DNA of 64,000 bases from Phreatobacter aquaticus (GCF_005160265.1 NZ_CP039865.1:4178828-4242827), one strand, 5' to 3'; counted from the stretch's first letter, positions 16,765-25,046 are shown. Notes: generated by a model not told the origin, from the letters alone. Program-made: numbers and translations.

Positions 16765-18318
16765 TCAGGCACTGAGCGATACGCCTTCGAATTTGGGCTT
16801 GCCGATCAGGTTCGGGCGGTAGCCATTCACCTTCTGGGCATGCACCACGAGCTGCACGTCGAACATGATCGGGCAGTAGAGCGCCGCCTCGGTGACGATG
16901 CGCTGCACCTTGACGAAGGACGCCTTGCGCGCCTCGATCGTGGCACCGGCCTTGGCTTCAGCGAGCGCGTCGGCGAGGCCCGGCGTCGCGCCGCGACCGG
17001 CATTGAAGAAGGAACCCTCGGCGAACATCAGCCCGTAGGTCAGCGACGGATCGGGGCGGCCGGTCCAGAACGACAGGTGCATGTCGCCTTCCTGCTTGCC
17101 GAAGAACTGGCCGGCCGTATCGACGCCCGACCCGGTGCTCAGCTTGATGCGGATATTGGCCTTGCGGAACATTTCGAGGAGCACTTCAGTCCGCTGGCGC
17201 GACACCTGGTCGTTCCAGGCGATCAGGTGGAGCTCGATGCCGTCAGGATGGCCGGCCTCCTTCAGGAGTGCCTTGGCCTTCTCGGGATCATGCTTGTAGT
17301 GACCGGCAAGCTCGGGGGCATAGGCCCAGTGCGCCTTCGGCAGCGCCATGTCGGCGACTTCGCCGAGGCCCGCGGCGGTCGCGCGGATGTAAGTTGCACG
17401 ATCCACGGCATGATTGACGGCCTGGCGCACCCGCAGGTCTGTCAGCGGGCCGCGCCCATAGTTGAAGTAGAGCATGCCGACCTGCAGCGACGGGCCGACA
17501 TTGGTGACGATGTTGCGGGCGCGCTCGGCCACCACCTTCTGCTGCGGCGGGACGTAATAAGTGAAATCGTTCTCGCCCGCGATCACCGAGCGAAGCGCTG
17601 TCTGCGGCTCGCTGATGATCTTGAGCTCGATGCCATCAGGACCGGGCTCGCCCTGCTTCCAGTAATCGGCATTGCGCACCAGCACGACACGGTCATTGTC
17701 GGCCCAACTGACGAACTTGTAGGCGCCGCTGCCGACAGGCGAGCGATCGTGGCCCTGCCCCTTCTCGGCGACCGCCTTCGGCGAGCGCATCATGCCGGCA
17801 CGGTCGGAGAGCGTCAGCGGCAGCGACGTGTCGGCAACCTTCAGCAGCAGCGCGACTTCAAGCGGTCCGCGCACCTCGATGGAGGCGATCGACGCGAGAT
17901 CCACCTTCACGGCCGACCGCTGGTCCGTCAGGCCCCATTCGAGGTTCTGTTTCACCGCCGCGGCGTCGAGCGCCGAGCCGTCATGGAATTTCACGCCCGA
18001 CCGCAGTTTCAGGACCAGCGTCTTCGGGTCCGGATAGGCCCAGGACTCGGCAAGGCCAGGCTTCGGCGTCAGCGACACGAAGTCCCATTCGATCAGGCTG
18101 TCGAACAACGCGTAGAGATAGGCATGGTCGGGACCGGATCGGCCGGTCATCGGATCGAGCGTCGATGGATTATGCGGTGCCGCGATCTTGAGCGTTCCGC
18201 CCTTCCGCGCGGCCTGCGCGAAGACCTGCGAAGGCGTGAGGAGCGCAGTACCAGCCGTCAGCAGCAGATTGCGGCGATTGAGCGCGAAAGAGTCGAGATT
18301 GCCTGATGCCAAGCTCAT
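16765..18318 (-). CDS. ABC transporter substrate-binding protein, family 5 (peptide/nickel type)
   Basis: A 517-residue exported binding protein. Near the N-terminus, NRRNLLLTAGTALLTPSQVFAQ resembles a Tat or long Sec signal, with cleavage after AQA. The mature part has GGTLKIAAPHNPSTLDPMTGRSGPDHAYLYALFDSLIEWD and WAYPDPKTLVLKLRSGVKFHDGSALDAAAVKQNLEW, hallmarks of SBP_bac_5. The ATG at 18318 has GGGAGG 6 bases upstream. It is first in its operon (binding protein, acyl-CoA ligase, DppD, DppF, DppB, DppC, thioesterase). Its promoter carries the same operator as the MBL operon, at the same distance. Confidence 0.92.
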   Translation of the reverse strand: MSLASGNLDSFALNRRNLLLTAGTALLTPSQVFAQAARKGGTLKIAAPHNPSTLDPMTGRSGPDHAYLYALFDSLIEWDFVSLTPKPGLAESWAYPDPKTLVLKLRSGVKFHDGSALDAAAVKQNLEWGLTDQRSAVKVDLASIASIEVRGPLEVALLLKVADTSLPLTLSDRAGMMRSPKAVAEKGQGHDRSPVGSGAYKFVSWADNDRVVLVRNADYWKQGEPGPDGIELKIISEPQTALRSVIAGENDFTYYVPPQQKVVAERARNIVTNVGPSLQVGMLYFNYGRGPLTDLRVRQAVNHAVDRATYIRATAAGLGEVADMALPKAHWAYAPELAGHYKHDPEKAKALLKEAGHPDGIELHLIAWNDQVSRQRTEVLLEMFRKANIRIKLSTGSGVDTAGQFFGKQEGDMHLSFWTGRPDPSLTYGLMFAEGSFFNAGRGATPGLADALAEAKAGATIEARKASFVKVQRIVTEAALYCPIMFDVQLVVHAQKVNGYRPNLIGKPKFEGVSLSA

Positions 18319-18658
18319 GTCATTCCTCCCGTAATTCTTGATTTATTGGAGGGAAGGAAACAGCAGCAGGTGCAATTATGTCAACAGACAATCTTTGTGT
18401 CATCTGATGACACGATCATGTGGACCCTCTGCGCGCGGTGAGGCTCACGTGCAGGACAAGCGGTCAAAGCCGGAATGAGGGCACGATCCGGCGCCATTCG
18501 AACCGTTTGAGCGCAGATTGCTGATCATCTGATCGATCACTTGTTCGGCTTGACCCGCTTCCCACTCCGCCCTATCGGCCGAAAGACCGGTGTCGGAGCG
18601 ACAGGGCTGCAACGATCCGTCGCAGCCCCCTCGCCGTGGCTTGCCCGCCGGTGGGACC
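18319..18658. other. Intergenic region with operator copy 2, otherwise featureless
   Basis: These 340 bases separate two leftward genes. The left third holds the ribosome-binding site, promoter and operator of the binding-protein operon. From about 18420 to 18658 I see no convincing gene, T-tract terminator or repeat. Confidence 0.6.
18376..18416. promoter_or_regulatory. IclR-type operator/promoter block, copy 2 (binding-protein operon)
   Basis: The block contains GTGTCATCTGATGACAC (18397-18413), a perfect 8-bp inverted repeat around one base, and a leftward TTGACA box (18384-18379). It is 34/41 identical to copy 1 at 9265-9305. The palindrome begins 78 bases before the ATG at 18318, exactly as in copy 1, and 12 bases upstream of the candidate -35, a position typical of an activator. 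Confidence 0.75.
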
Positions 18659-19942
18659 TCAGGCGATGCGGCGTGCGCCTGCCTGATCGACCAGCACTTC
18701 GGCCGGTGCAGGATGGCTCAGGAAGCCGGCTGGGCTCGCGCTGAGGCCATAGGCACCTGACTGAAGCACGGCAATCAGGTCGTCGGCGACCATCGCAGGC
18801 AACATCGCCTTGCGCGCCAACGTATCCAGCGGCGTGCAGAGGGGGCCCACGACGACAGCCGGCTCGAAGGCCCCTTCACCCATCCGGTTCGCTGCGACGA
18901 TGGGGTAGTCGCGCTTGACGATCTGCCCGAGATTGCCGGAGGCCGCGAGATGGTGGTGCATCCCGCCATCCATGATCAGGAAGCGCTGTCCGCGCGACAT
19001 CTTCGCCGCGTTGACGGCCATCAGGTAGACACCGGCCGGACCGACCAGATAGCGGCCGGGCTCAATCAGTGTCCGGGCGTCGCGGATGAGCGGTTCGGCC
19101 TGCTTGAAGGCGGTCAGCGCCGCCACCTCGCTCTTGAGGTGGGCGAGATCCAGCGCCATCTCGCCGGTGAAATAGGGAATGCCCAGCCCACCGCCGAGAT
19201 CGATGGCGCGGAGCGGCCGTCCGGCATGGCGTGCAACGCTGGCCGCGACCTCAAGACCGTGGCGCCATTGCGTGGCGAGAACGCCTGCATCGAGGATCTG
19301 CGTGCCGGCGAACATGTGCACGCCCTGCAGATCGAGATCCGGCAGAGCCATGATCCGGTCGACGACCGGACCGATCGCCTCTTCGTCGAAACCGAAGGGT
19401 GCGGGCTTGCCGCCCATGCGCATGGCACCGCCCTGGGCTTCGGCAACCGGGTTGACCCGGATCGAGACCGCGACACGACGGCCATGCCGTGCACCAGCAG
19501 CCGCAACGCGCCCGATCTCTTCCTCGGTCTCCAGATGGATCTCGCCGATCCCCGCCGCGACAACCGCATCAATCTCGTCAGCGCGCTTGCCCGGACCGGC
19601 GAACAGGATGCGCGCAGGATCGGCGCCTGCGGCAAGGGCCGCCCGGAACTCGCCGAGCGAGGCGATCTCGAGGCCCGCTCCCTCCTCCAACAGCACAGCG
19701 ATAACCGCCGGATTCGGATTGGCCTTGATGGAAAAATGGATCTCGGCAAAGCCATCGAGCGCCGCGGCCAAGTCCCGACAGGTCCGGCGGATCAGGCCCG
19801 CATCATAGACATAGAGCGGCGTCCCGAACTGGTCGGCGAGATCACGCGCGGCGACACCGCCGATCATCAGGTCCGCACCGCGCACAGAGAACTGGCTGGC
19901 GATCAGCTGCTCGGCGAGCGGAATTGGCTGGCCGGAGCTCAT
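18659..19942 (-). CDS. PLP-dependent decarboxylase, diaminopimelate/ornithine decarboxylase (fold III) type
   Basis: A 427-residue alanine-racemase-fold decarboxylase. The PLP lysine is in EIHFSIKANPNPAV (Lys about 73). HLETEEEIGRV, DLGGGLGIPYF, LIEPGRYLVGPAGVY and the catalytic cysteine in VVGPLCTPLD (about 369) are all present. It is closest in character to the decarboxylases that accompany an AMP ligase and an acyl carrier protein (the group first named from exosortase A loci). No exosortase or PEP-CTERM gene is visible here. ATG 19942 lies one base after the ligase stop (TGACATG), so it is coupled. The likely substrate is an amino acid, possibly carrier-bound. Confidence 0.85.
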   Translation of the reverse strand: MSSGQPIPLAEQLIASQFSVRGADLMIGGVAARDLADQFGTPLYVYDAGLIRRTCRDLAAALDGFAEIHFSIKANPNPAVIAVLLEEGAGLEIASLGEFRAALAAGADPARILFAGPGKRADEIDAVVAAGIGEIHLETEEEIGRVAAAGARHGRRVAVSIRVNPVAEAQGGAMRMGGKPAPFGFDEEAIGPVVDRIMALPDLDLQGVHMFAGTQILDAGVLATQWRHGLEVAASVARHAGRPLRAIDLGGGLGIPYFTGEMALDLAHLKSEVAALTAFKQAEPLIRDARTLIEPGRYLVGPAGVYLMAVNAAKMSRGQRFLIMDGGMHHHLAASGNLGQIVKRDYPIVAANRMGEGAFEPAVVVGPLCTPLDTLARKAMLPAMVADDLIAVLQSGAYGLSASPAGFLSHPAPAEVLVDQAGARRIA

Positions 19943-19943
19943 G

Positions 19944-21476
19944 TCAGGCCCCACCCGGCTGGATGCGCTCAGCGACCAGGCCGACATAATCGACCTTGCC
20001 ATTCGGCGTCACGGGCAGGCTCGCGACCAGCTCGATTGCGCGCGGCACCATGTAGGGCGGCAGATGGTCGGCCGCGCGACCGAGTACCACGGCGGGGTCC
20101 ACCGGTTCAGAGGCCACCGCCACCGCATGAACCTTCTGCCCGGCGAACGGGTCGGGCAGTCCGATCACGGCCACCTGCTGGAACGGCGCGAGGCCCATCA
20201 GGCATTCCTCGACCTCGGTCGAACTGATCCTGTGGCCCGACGACTTGATCATCGTGTCGTTGCGCGCGACGAAATAGAAGTAGCCATCCCCGTCCTGCGT
20301 CACCAGGTCGCCGGAATAACAGACCATATCGCCGCCCCTGTCGGCGGGAATGAAGGGATGCGGCTTCAGCACCTCGGCGGTTGCCTCCGGCTTGCCCCAA
20401 TAGCCCAGCGATACGGTCGGCCCGCGATGCACCAGAATGCCCGCCTCGCCGGGCTTGACCGGGCGGCCTTCGGCGGTGACGGCGAAGACCTCGCATTCGG
20501 GGATGGCCTTGCCGATGGAGCCCGGACGCCGGTCGATCTCATCCGGTGGCAGATAGGTCGAGCGAAAGGCCTCCGTCAGCCCATACATCAGGAAGATCCG
20601 GGTATCGGGCAGCCGCTCGCGCAGCCGCCGCACGGTGTCGGTCGGCACGGCGCCGCCCGAATTGGTGATGTAGCGCAGGCTCGGCAAGGCGGTGCGCGCC
20701 AGCGACGGCGTGGCGCGGGTGAGGATCGCCCAGATGGTCGGCACGCCGGCCAACCCGGTAATGCCGTGGTCCCGGATGGCGCGGACGATCTGGTCGCCGA
20801 ATTGGAAGGTCAGCAGAACCACCAGTCCGCCCTGCTCCACCGCCGTCAGCAGCTGGTTCAGCCCGTAATCGAAACTGAACGGCAGCAACGAGAGTATCCG
20901 GTCCTCGGCATTGATGCCGAGATAGGTGCGCACGATGCGCGTGCCGGCGACGAGGTTGCGATGGCTGAGCATCACGCCCTTCGGCCGTCCCGTCGATCCG
21001 GACGTGTAGAGAATGGCGGCAAGGTCCTCGCCGATTCCGTCGGCGGGCAGCGACGCCACCGGCGCGGCCTGCCAGTCAGCGCCATCGACGGTCATGATGA
21101 CGATGTCGAGCCCCGCCAGGCCCGGGCCAAGAGACGCTGCAAGCGCCTCGCTGGTGAGCAGGATCCGGGCGCCGCAATCGGCAAGGATGTGGCGGACCTG
21201 TTGCGGTTTCAACAGCACGTTGACCGGCACGAACACGCCACCGGCGAGACTGGTTCCGAAGATCGCCCAGCATTCCTCGAGGCTTTTCGGCAGTGCGATC
21301 GCCACGCGGTCGCCGCGCTCGAGGCCGGCACCGGCGAGGCGCCCGGCGCATATGGCTGCGGCACCCTGCAGCTCTTCGCGGGTCATCGTCCGGTCGCCGT
21401 CGATCAGCGCCGGTCGGCCGGCGCCGCCTGTCTCACGCGCCAGCAGATGATGGACCAGGACCGGCTCGCCGCTCAC
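19944..21476 (-). CDS. AMP-forming acyl/aminoacyl ligase of an acyl-carrier-protein system
   Basis: A 510-residue ANL enzyme. ILYTSGSTGRPKGVMLSHRN is the P-loop (about 156-175); LMYGLTEAFRSTYLPPDEI, SGDLVTQDGDGYFYFVARNDTMIKSSGHRISSTEVE and the catalytic lysine in TPNGKVDYVGL follow in order. It resembles adenylation enzymes that load a dedicated carrier protein. This is supported by the ATGA overlap with the acyl carrier protein gene immediately upstream (21473-21476). It would adenylate a carboxylate, probably an amino acid given the downstream PLP decarboxylase, and pass it to the carrier's phosphopantetheine arm. Confidence 0.85.
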   Translation of the reverse strand: MSGEPVLVHHLLARETGGAGRPALIDGDRTMTREELQGAAAICAGRLAGAGLERGDRVAIALPKSLEECWAIFGTSLAGGVFVPVNVLLKPQQVRHILADCGARILLTSEALAASLGPGLAGLDIVIMTVDGADWQAAPVASLPADGIGEDLAAILYTSGSTGRPKGVMLSHRNLVAGTRIVRTYLGINAEDRILSLLPFSFDYGLNQLLTAVEQGGLVVLLTFQFGDQIVRAIRDHGITGLAGVPTIWAILTRATPSLARTALPSLRYITNSGGAVPTDTVRRLRERLPDTRIFLMYGLTEAFRSTYLPPDEIDRRPGSIGKAIPECEVFAVTAEGRPVKPGEAGILVHRGPTVSLGYWGKPEATAEVLKPHPFIPADRGGDMVCYSGDLVTQDGDGYFYFVARNDTMIKSSGHRISSTEVEECLMGLAPFQQVAVIGLPDPFAGQKVHAVAVASEPVDPAVVLGRAADHLPPYMVPRAIELVASLPVTPNGKVDYVGLVAERIQPGGA

Positions 21477-21727
21477 TTGCGCGCCCGCTCCACGAAGCGC
21501 GCCAGATGGCCCAGGCTGTCAAAATTGGCGGGATCGAAATGCTCGTCGGTCAGTTCGATGCCGAACCGCTCGTCGAGAAAGGTCATCAGTTCCAGAATAC
21601 CGAGGGAATCGATCGCGCCGCTGGTCAGCAAGGGCGTCTCATCGGTCAGCACCTGTCCCGCAAAAACCGGAAACCGGCTGCGCAGGAAGTCCTCGATTGC
21701 GGCTTGGGGATCGCCGGCGGATGGCAT
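21473..21727 (-). CDS. Acyl carrier protein
   Basis: An 84-residue stand-alone carrier protein. The phosphopantetheine site is Ser41 in TSGAIDSLGILELM (the DSL motif). The sequence has the acidic four-helix ACP character (ERFGIELTDEHFDPANFDSLGHLARFVERARK). It differs from a fatty-acid AcpP and is probably dedicated to the ligase with which it is coupled by a 4-base overlap. It is cytosolic and needs a 4'-phosphopantetheinyl transferase encoded elsewhere. It starts 22 bases after the upstream acyltransferase-like gene. Confidence 0.92.
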   Translation of the reverse strand: MPSAGDPQAAIEDFLRSRFPVFAGQVLTDETPLLTSGAIDSLGILELMTFLDERFGIELTDEHFDPANFDSLGHLARFVERARK

Positions 21728-21749
21728 TGTTCAATCCTCGTCAGTCAGG

Positions 21750-22598
21750 CTAGAGGCGCAGGAACACGAATTCCGACCATGCGTGGTCGACGCAGTCCCC
21801 TCCCATGTCACCCTTATAGAACGTAGGTGGTGCACCAGTCGTGAACCAGCCGCCTGGCACCAGGTCTCCTGCTCTGGCTGGCACGTCCACGCAAACCATG
21901 CCCTGGCTGAGAAGAAACCGGGCTACCGCGCCAAACTGGCCGAAAAGCTCGCTTTTGCGCTCGGCATAGATCAGGCGCGCGGTCGGCAGCCCGCGGCGGC
22001 GTTTTGGTTGAAACACGATCGGCGACACCCGCTCGCCCTGCACCAGCCCGGCAGTGATGCAGCCCATTGCGGCATGATCAGCGACAATCAGCCGCTGTCC
22101 GGGCGTGAGCGCCGAAGATGCCAGTGCGTCTCCGGTGATGAGCGCCTCCGACCATCCGCCGAACAATGCAGCCCACGGAAGCACCGCGCGGGTGCTCCCG
22201 CTGTTCCATGGCTGGAAGCCAAGATTACCGATCAGCCTGCGTACGGATGGGCTTGGCGTGAGATCGGTGAAGGTTGCGCCCGCCTCGGCCGTCAGGTGCT
22301 TGAGCATCATGGGTGCAAGCCAGCGCGCCTGCTCTTCGACATACCAGCTCGACAGATTGACGACCCGGCGACGCTGGCCATCCGGCTCCATGCGCTCACT
22401 CACCATGGTCAATGCCACTCCGGTCCGGCTACCGGGTTTCCCCATCAGATAGCCGACAGGGCCGAAGCCGTTGGTCTCATGGTGGCGGGTCAGACGCTCC
22501 AAGCCGTCGCGCCAGAAGCTCTCGTCATGGACCGGAAACCCTTTCCGAAACAGGGCAATCGCTTCGTCCACACTCGTGTCGTCGATGGCGTGAAGCAT
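21750..22598 (-). CDS. GNAT-like acyltransferase of the ACP operon (function uncertain)
   Basis: A 282-residue cytosolic protein that I do not recognise firmly. The N-terminal half has a weak GNAT look: DEAIALFRKGFPVHDESFWRDGLERL, then VALTMVSERMEPDGQRRRVVNLSSWYVEEQARWLAPMMLKHL, then TPSPSVRRLIGNLGFQPW, reminiscent of the GNAT strand-helix end (LYxxxGF). The second half (about 150-282) has no motif I can name. It is first in the operon with ACP, ligase and decarboxylase, so a transfer of the carrier-bound product to an acceptor is the simplest role. The assignment is tentative. Confidence 0.6.
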   Translation of the reverse strand: MLHAIDDTSVDEAIALFRKGFPVHDESFWRDGLERLTRHHETNGFGPVGYLMGKPGSRTGVALTMVSERMEPDGQRRRVVNLSSWYVEEQARWLAPMMLKHLTAEAGATFTDLTPSPSVRRLIGNLGFQPWNSGSTRAVLPWAALFGGWSEALITGDALASSALTPGQRLIVADHAAMGCITAGLVQGERVSPIVFQPKRRRGLPTARLIYAERKSELFGQFGAVARFLLSQGMVCVDVPARAGDLVPGGWFTTGAPPTFYKGDMGGDCVDHAWSEFVFLRL

Positions 22599-23031
22599 GG
22601 TCCGAAATGCTGCCGTCGGTTATGCGGTCTGTGCGGTCAGCGCACGCCCGCAAGGCAATGCCAAACCATCGTGCGCAGACGTCGCAACAACGGCATGATG
22701 ATGTCAATGACATTTCGCTGACGATGGTGAAGATCGGACCTGCACCACGATCTCAGGCCGCCACTCGAACCCGTTTGATCTTTGAGTCTTCACCCGCTGC
22801 GCCCGAAAGCATTTTAGAGGTCTGAAAGGCGGAACAGCCGCCGGTGACAATGTTCCGCGGTGCAAACGGACTAACCTGAACTCCGGATACCTGGGAGAGC
22901 ATTGCGACCAGTCTGGCACGGCCAGAGCTGGGCTATGCCGGAAGCTCAGCCAAGGCCATTGGTAACCGCCGGAATCAGTCGCCAAGGTTTCACTTGCCTG
23001 TCATCAAGAGCGACCCAACAGTGCGTGTACG
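22599..23031. promoter_or_regulatory. Divergent intergenic region between ACP operon and GntR gene
   Basis: These 433 bases lie between a leftward operon (start 22598) and a rightward GntR gene (start 23032). ATGTCAATGACAT at 22701-22713 is a perfect 6-bp inverted repeat around one base, 102 bases upstream of the acyltransferase-like ATG, and is a candidate operator. I see no convincing gene or RNA in the remainder. Confidence 0.5.
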
Positions 23032-23748
23032 ATGGCCAAGAACCGTTTTCCCGTCTGGCGGCTGATTCAGAGCGAACTGGAGGCCGAGATTCGTTCTGGC
23101 CTGATCGGTCCTGGCGACCAATTGCCGTCCGAGAACGAACTCGCCGAGCGATTTGGCGTCAATCGCCATACCGTCCGCACCGCCCTCGCCAATCTCGCCA
23201 TGCTCGGACTGGTTCGAGCACGGCGCGGGCGCGGCGTCTTTGTCGAGGATCGCCCGCCGGAGTACCGGATCACCCGAGACTCCAAGTGGAGCGAAATCGA
23301 GCGCCAGATGAACACCGGGCCATCGGGCCAGCTGCTCGGCTCGAGCGAAAGGCTGGCCACCTCGGCAATTGCCGGCCTGCTGGCTGTTCCGGTGGCAACT
23401 CCCATTGTGATGGTCGAAACATTGCGGGGCGCCAGCCCCTCTCTGCTGATCTACAGCTACCATGTCTTCGAGCGGGACAGGTTCGTCGGCATCGATGCTG
23501 CGGTCTCGCGCACAGGCAGCTTTACCGATGCCTTGGCTGAATTCGGGGTCGAGGCATTCTTTCGAGCCTCGACCTGGATCGACTGCCGGATGCCCCGACC
23601 GCGCGAAGCTGAAGCCCTATCGATACCGCTCGATGCTCCCGTCCTGGTGATGATGTATGTCGACAGCGACACCGCTGGCCGGCCCTTGCTCTATGGCAAT
23701 GCGGTGATCCCCAGCGGAAGCCTCGTGGTGCGCATCGATACCCTGTAG
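23032..23748 (+). CDS. phnF: GntR-family regulator, HutC/PhnF subfamily
   Basis: A 238-residue regulator with an N-terminal winged helix (FPVWRLIQSELEAEIRSGLIGPGDQLPSENELAERFGVNRHTVRTALANLAMLGLVRARRGRGVFV, about 6-72) and a C-terminal UTRA effector domain ending LLYGNAVIPSGSLVVRIDTL. The end resembles PhnF, in which the effector is a phosphonate. It stands first in a rightward cluster with PhnD/E/C-type and Ugp-type transporters and a phosphoesterase, so it probably controls that cluster in response to a phosphorus compound. The candidate operator at 23800-23824 lies between it and the next gene. The PhnF name is by subfamily and context. Confidence 0.8.
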   Translation: MAKNRFPVWRLIQSELEAEIRSGLIGPGDQLPSENELAERFGVNRHTVRTALANLAMLGLVRARRGRGVFVEDRPPEYRITRDSKWSEIERQMNTGPSGQLLGSSERLATSAIAGLLAVPVATPIVMVETLRGASPSLLIYSYHVFERDRFVGIDAAVSRTGSFTDALAEFGVEAFFRASTWIDCRMPRPREAEALSIPLDAPVLVMMYVDSDTAGRPLLYGNAVIPSGSLVVRIDTL

Positions 23749-23799
23749 CCGAAGCGGCTGAGGCCGGCCGCAGCCCTTTCGATCGTCACATGCCCGTTA

Positions 23800-23824
23800 A
23801 CTTGTCGAGTTAAATGCGACAAGT
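23800..23824. promoter_or_regulatory. Inverted repeat upstream of the Ugp-type operon, candidate GntR operator
   Basis: ACTTGTCG (23800-23807) and CGACAAGT (23817-23824) form a perfect 8-bp inverted repeat with a 9-base centre. A nested repeat TTAACT/AGTTAA (from 23798) overlaps its left half. It lies 34 bases upstream of the ATG at 23859 and 51 bases after the GntR stop, in the right place for repression by that regulator. No T tract follows, so it is unlikely to be a terminator. Confidence 0.6.
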
Positions 23825-23858
23825 GAAGCCGCAATGGCGGTACAGACGGGCAGGATCC

Positions 23859-25046
23859 ATGGCCGGCATCTCTTTGCGAGACATCCGCAAGACCTTCCGG
23901 GACACGCCCGTTCTCCACGGAGTGTCGCTCGACATTGCCGATGGCGAGTTCCTGACGCTGGTTGGCCCATCGGGCTGCGGAAAGACAACTCTGCTGCGGA
24001 TCATCGCCGGCCTGGAGACCCAGGACGCGGGTGACGTGTTCATCGGACAGACCATGGTCGACGACCTGCCGCCCAAGGCGCGCGATGTCGCCATGGTGTT
24101 CCAGTCCTACGCGCTCTATCCCTACATGACCGTTGCCCAGAATATCGGCCTGCCGCTGGAAATGCGGCGCCTCTCGATGCTGCAGCGCCTGCCTGGCGTT
24201 GGAAGACTTGTTCCCGGCACGCGCACAGCCCGCGCTGCCATCGACACCGACGTCAAGGTCGTGGCCGAGGGGCTCGGCATCGGTCATCTCCTCGCCCGCC
24301 GGCCAGCCCAACTCTCCGGCGGCCAGCGCCAGCGCGTGGCGCTCGCCCGCGCCATGGTCCGACGGCCCAAGGCCTTCCTCATGGACGAGCCCTTGTCGAA
24401 CCTCGACGCCAAAATGCGCGTGCAGGCGCGCACCGAGATCTCCGAGCTTCACCGCAGCCTTGGCTCCACCTTCGTCTATGTCACCCATGACCAGGCCGAG
24501 GCGATGACCATGTCGGACCGCGTGGCGGTCATGATGGGGGGCCATCTGCTGCAGATCGCGCCGCCCCAGGTCATCTACGACGATCCCCAGGACCTCGCGG
24601 TCGCAACATTCATTGGCACGCCCGAGATCAACACGCTGCCGGGTCGCGTCGGCAATGATGGTCGCGTCGAGGTGGCCGGCCAGTCGTCGCCGATCCAGGT
24701 TGCCGCTGCGCCGGGCACCGAGGTGACAGTCGCGATCCGCCCCGAGGCGCTGATGCTTGCGACGCCTGCCAGCGCCAGCGAAATCGCCATCGGAGGCACC
24801 ATTCGCCATGTCGAGATGCTGGGAGCAGAGACACTCCTCCACGTCATAGCGGGATCGGTGACCAAGCCGCTCGTGGCACGGGTCGAGCCGTCCGTCGGTG
24901 CGCGTCTGAAGATGGGCGGGCCCATCACGCTGGTGGCGCAGGCAGACCGCCTCCTGGTCTTCGGCAAGGACGGCAAGCGCATTGCGCAACGCTCCCCATC
25001 GGCCATCACCCAGCGCCCCGTGCGCGGTGAGGCGGTCCATGTCTGA
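23859..25046 (+). CDS. ABC transporter ATP-binding protein, MalK/UgpC (CUT1) type
   Basis: A 395-residue ATPase. It has Walker A GPSGCGKTT (about 37-45), a Q-loop in MVFQSYALYPYMTVAQNI, signature QLSGGQRQRVALARAMV, Walker B FLMDEPLSNLDAKMR and H-loop VTHDQAEAM, followed by a C-terminal TOBE regulatory domain (VTVAIRPEALML and after). An insertion of about 25 residues (RRLSMLQRLPGVGRLVPGTRTARAAI) lies in the helical domain. The ATG at 23859 is taken because upstream residues fall in the operator region. CUT1 ATPases serve sugar, glycerol-3-phosphate and phosphodiester importers. The two permeases follow with an 8-base overlap. Confidence 0.88.
   Translation: MAGISLRDIRKTFRDTPVLHGVSLDIADGEFLTLVGPSGCGKTTLLRIIAGLETQDAGDVFIGQTMVDDLPPKARDVAMVFQSYALYPYMTVAQNIGLPLEMRRLSMLQRLPGVGRLVPGTRTARAAIDTDVKVVAEGLGIGHLLARRPAQLSGGQRQRVALARAMVRRPKAFLMDEPLSNLDAKMRVQARTEISELHRSLGSTFVYVTHDQAEAMTMSDRVAVMMGGHLLQIAPPQVIYDDPQDLAVATFIGTPEINTLPGRVGNDGRVEVAGQSSPIQVAAAPGTEVTVAIRPEALMLATPASASEIAIGGTIRHVEMLGAETLLHVIAGSVTKPLVARVEPSVGARLKMGGPITLVAQADRLLVFGKDGKRIAQRSPSAITQRPVRGEAVHV

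Noticed and set aside
18659-21727. Exosortase/PEP-CTERM locus
   Set aside because: The ligase-ACP-decarboxylase trio recalls exosortase A loci, but I found no exosortase, no PEP-CTERM protein and no glycosyltransferases nearby.
19941-22721. Very long plus-strand open frame (926 codons) across the carrier-protein operon
   Set aside because: It is antisense to four well-supported minus-strand genes. Its translation is His/Arg/Gly/Asp-rich and lacks any motif, as expected of a shadow frame in GC-rich DNA.
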